8,135 nt of DNA from Hyphomicrobiales bacterium. GTDB taxonomy: Bacteria; Pseudomonadota; Alphaproteobacteria; Rhizobiales; Afifellaceae. Below are positions 6,894 to 8,135 of this stretch, one piece after another. Both the position numbers and the translations under genes were made by a program. The stretch lies in NCBI GenBank assembly GCA_013812985.1, contig JACCSN010000400.1, positions 1-8,135 on the forward strand, given 5' to 3'. Numbering within the stretch: the first letter of the stretch is position 1; each line of letters begins with the position of its first letter. The notes under the pieces were generated by a model. It worked only from the letters and a program-made list of their open reading frames with translations, was not told the DNA's origin and did no database searches.

Positions 6894-7685
6894 TTAAACC
6901 GGATCGGCGTCAAGCTTCCAGACCTTGTCCCTCAAAGGGTGCAGGAGTCGCCGGAAGAACGCATAGATCTCCACGTCTTTCCTGTTCAACGCGGTGATCT
7001 CGCTGACGAGCGCCTCGGTCAGGTGAACCCGGGTTTGATCGGAGCTCTCGGTCTTGCGCTCGTGCAATGTCGCGGCGCGACCGACGCCCAACAACATCGT
7101 CGCAAGCCTGAAAGACAGAGGATACATCTCCACGATGCCGACCAAGGAAAAACGGTTCACGAGAAAGTCGATGCATTCCCGAGGGGTGGCTGATTCGGAG
7201 GGCGTCAGGAAATTGAACATCTTGTTCTGTTCCGCCTCTACATGAATGTAATCCTCAAGAGTAGGGTATTGCTCGATGAAGAATTTGTGATCGGGGTGAG
7301 TGGGCGTCCGCTGATACCGAAACTCCGAGACCACCCGCGTCACGGGCTCTCTCAAGAAGGTCAGGAAGCGAACCTGATCCCGACCGCTCAAGATGCCGCT
7401 GAACTGGCGCACCGACACATGCCCGGAGGCAAAACGGTAAGGTGTGCTCGCATTTGCCAGCCGAAACCGCGCGAGAGCATCCAGAAGCTTTGTCGTATGG
7501 GGAACCGCGCGGTCGTCGCCGTCGACATGAACATTGTACTCGGATGACAGGATCGAAGCCATCTCGTTGCGGAACGACGATCCCGCGGTCTTCGGGATAT
7601 GGACGAAGAACCACAGGGCGTCGGCGCTGGCGTTGTCGCGAATGAAAGCGTCGAGGTCGTTGGCGATGAGCGGCTCAAGTGACAT
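6894..7685 (-). CDS. Sulfotransferase family 2-type protein, 263 aa (first tandem copy)
   Basis: A paralogue of the following gene, with the same predicted use of PAPS to sulfate an acceptor hydroxyl, probably on a carbohydrate. Its PAPS loop is HIPKTAGSSF (29-38, K32 expected catalytic). SGHV is at 87-90 and the 3'-phosphate site is FLREPVTRVVSEFRY (110-124), with R112 and S120. Shared family-wide stretches include RTPTHPDHKFF, PTLEDYI, QNKMFNFL and SLVGIVEMYPLSF. The two copies differ most between the PAPS loop and SGH (about 45-85) and at the C-terminus, where acceptor choice may be set. ATG 7685 is used because a TGA lies five codons upstream in frame; there is no clear Shine-Dalgarno site. 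It follows the methyltransferase by 127 bp and precedes its paralogue by about 147 bp. These gaps are larger than in a tight operon, so an internal promoter is possible, though none is recognisable. Confidence 0.94.
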   Translation of the reverse strand: MSLEPLIANDLDAFIRDNASADALWFFVHIPKTAGSSFRNEMASILSSEYNVHVDGDDRAVPHTTKLLDALARFRLANASTPYRFASGHVSVRQFSGILSGRDQVRFLTFLREPVTRVVSEFRYQRTPTHPDHKFFIEQYPTLEDYIHVEAEQNKMFNFLTPSESATPRECIDFLVNRFSLVGIVEMYPLSFRLATMLLGVGRAATLHERKTESSDQTRVHLTEALVSEITALNRKDVEIYAFFRRLLHPLRDKVWKLDADPV

Positions 7686-7689
7686 AATT

Positions 7690-7702
7690 GTTGATGCTCA
7701 AC
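7690..7702. repeat. Short inverted repeat just before the first sulfotransferase start
   Basis: GTTGA and TCAAC arms of 5 bp flank a 3-bp spacer, 4 bp upstream of the ATG at 7685 and in the place where a ribosome binding site would be expected. It lies in a small AT-rich patch. It could be chance, a weak hairpin limiting initiation, or part of an operator. Confidence 0.3.
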
Positions 7703-7784
7703 GTAAAATGGGCGGAAGGCCGCTGGTGGCAGCGATGACGGGAAGCCCTGAGGCGGAGATCAGGGTGGGTGGAGGGTTGCGGGA

Positions 7785-7807
7785 CCGACTTGGCGGCGCC
7801 AGGTCGG
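7785..7807. terminator. Inverted repeat after the methyltransferase stop, possible weak terminator or RNA-processing hairpin
   Basis: Arms of 11 bp around a single central base match at 10 of 11 positions, beginning 5 bp past the TGA of the methyltransferase gene. The transcript in the gene's direction would form a GC-rich stem with one A-C mismatch. No run of U follows on the minus strand, so rho-independent termination would be inefficient. It may instead stabilise the upstream message end or reduce read-through into the sulfotransferase genes. Confidence 0.4.
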
Positions 7808-7812
7808 CCTCA

Positions 7813-8135
7813 TCAGATCGCGATATCCCGCTCGATGCAGCCGAGGACGCGCAGTTTATGATCGCGGATGGTCAGACCCCTCGGGCCAATTTCGGCGTCC
7901 GCCACTCGCTTTCTGAAAATGCAATCAGTCCCCGTCACCGAATCGTCATAGGAGCCGTCCTTCTTGAATCGCTTTACGAAACCGCTCGTCGCCACTCGGG
8001 GATCAAGTATGAGGTCGTAGTGGCGCGACGTCCGAGCATGCAGAAAGCTGTAGGATGAGTTGTAGATGACCAAAACGCCGCCCGGCTGCAAGAGGCCGTC
8101 GAGGAGATCGACCTGCCTTTCGAACGCCGCGAATG
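7813..8135 (-). CDS. Probable SAM-dependent methyltransferase, C-terminal 106 residues (5' end missing)
   Basis: The frame is open at the window edge, so the start and the SAM-binding loop lie outside. The visible part begins FAAFERQVDLLDGLLQPGGV and continues LVIYNSSYSF. This matches the late core of class I methyltransferases, where a helix is followed by L-x-PGG-x-L-x-I-Y before a loop. The remaining 70 or so residues (HYDLILDPRV, GFVKRFKKDGS, DDSVTGTDCIFRKR) are less typical and could shape the substrate pocket. It would methylate a sugar or another small acceptor in the same pathway, given its neighbours, but that role is inferred from context. It ends 127 bp before the first sulfotransferase gene. 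The family call rests only on the PGG-type motif, because the diagnostic N-terminal motifs are absent from this window. Confidence 0.62.
   Translation of the reverse strand, partial: FAAFERQVDLLDGLLQPGGVLVIYNSSYSFLHARTSRHYDLILDPRVATSGFVKRFKKDGSYDDSVTGTDCIFRKRVADAEIGPRGLTIRDHKLRVLGCIERDIAI

Noticed and set aside
7534..8058. Plus-strand frame of 174 codons across the sulfotransferase start and methyltransferase end
   Set aside because: It runs antisense to two recognised genes and shows no motif or ribosome binding site.
1..8135. Mobile elements, CRISPR arrays, tRNA or rRNA genes
   Set aside because: I looked for long terminal inverted repeats, transposase-like proteins, regularly spaced direct repeats and tRNA-like cloverleafs and saw none.

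Overview
The window is GC-rich DNA with strong G/C preference at third codon positions. Every convincing gene lies on the minus strand. Base composition, weak or absent Shine-Dalgarno sites at several starts, and the style of the proteins fit an alphaproteobacterium (Rhizobiales- or Methylobacterium-like). That placement is an inference, because no rRNA or housekeeping marker is present. The region reads as the interior of a surface-polysaccharide or glycoconjugate gene cluster, running from the high-coordinate end to the low-coordinate end.

In order of transcription the layout is as follows. (1) The C-terminal part of a probable SAM-dependent methyltransferase (8135-7813, cut by the window edge). 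(2) Two tandem, clearly related PAPS-type sulfotransferases (7685-6894 and 6746-5940), each with an intact HIPKTAGSSF PAPS-binding loop. (3) A 250-bp gap holding only doubtful coding fragments. (4) A GT-B family 4 glycosyltransferase (5689-4394). (5) Overlapping it by one base, a 530-residue protein with an N-terminal beta-type module, a GT2-like GT-A fold whose acidic catalytic positions look eroded, and a low-complexity Ala/Glu/Pro tail. (6) A small 85-residue protein of unknown function (2703-2446). (7) A large GT2-GT4 fusion glycosyltransferase (2387 to beyond position 1), truncated by the window.

Taken together, the genes suggest assembly of a glycan by several glycosyltransferases and its decoration by sulfation and probably methylation. 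Sugar-nucleotide synthesis, polymerase, export and PAPS-forming genes are not in this window, so the final product (O-antigen, capsule, exopolysaccharide, or glycosylated protein or lipid) cannot be named. No RNA genes, CRISPR arrays, insertion sequences or integrase genes were seen. Non-coding signals are limited to a few inverted repeats in the spacers, including a perfect 16-bp GC palindrome just upstream of the second sulfotransferase's ribosome binding site.
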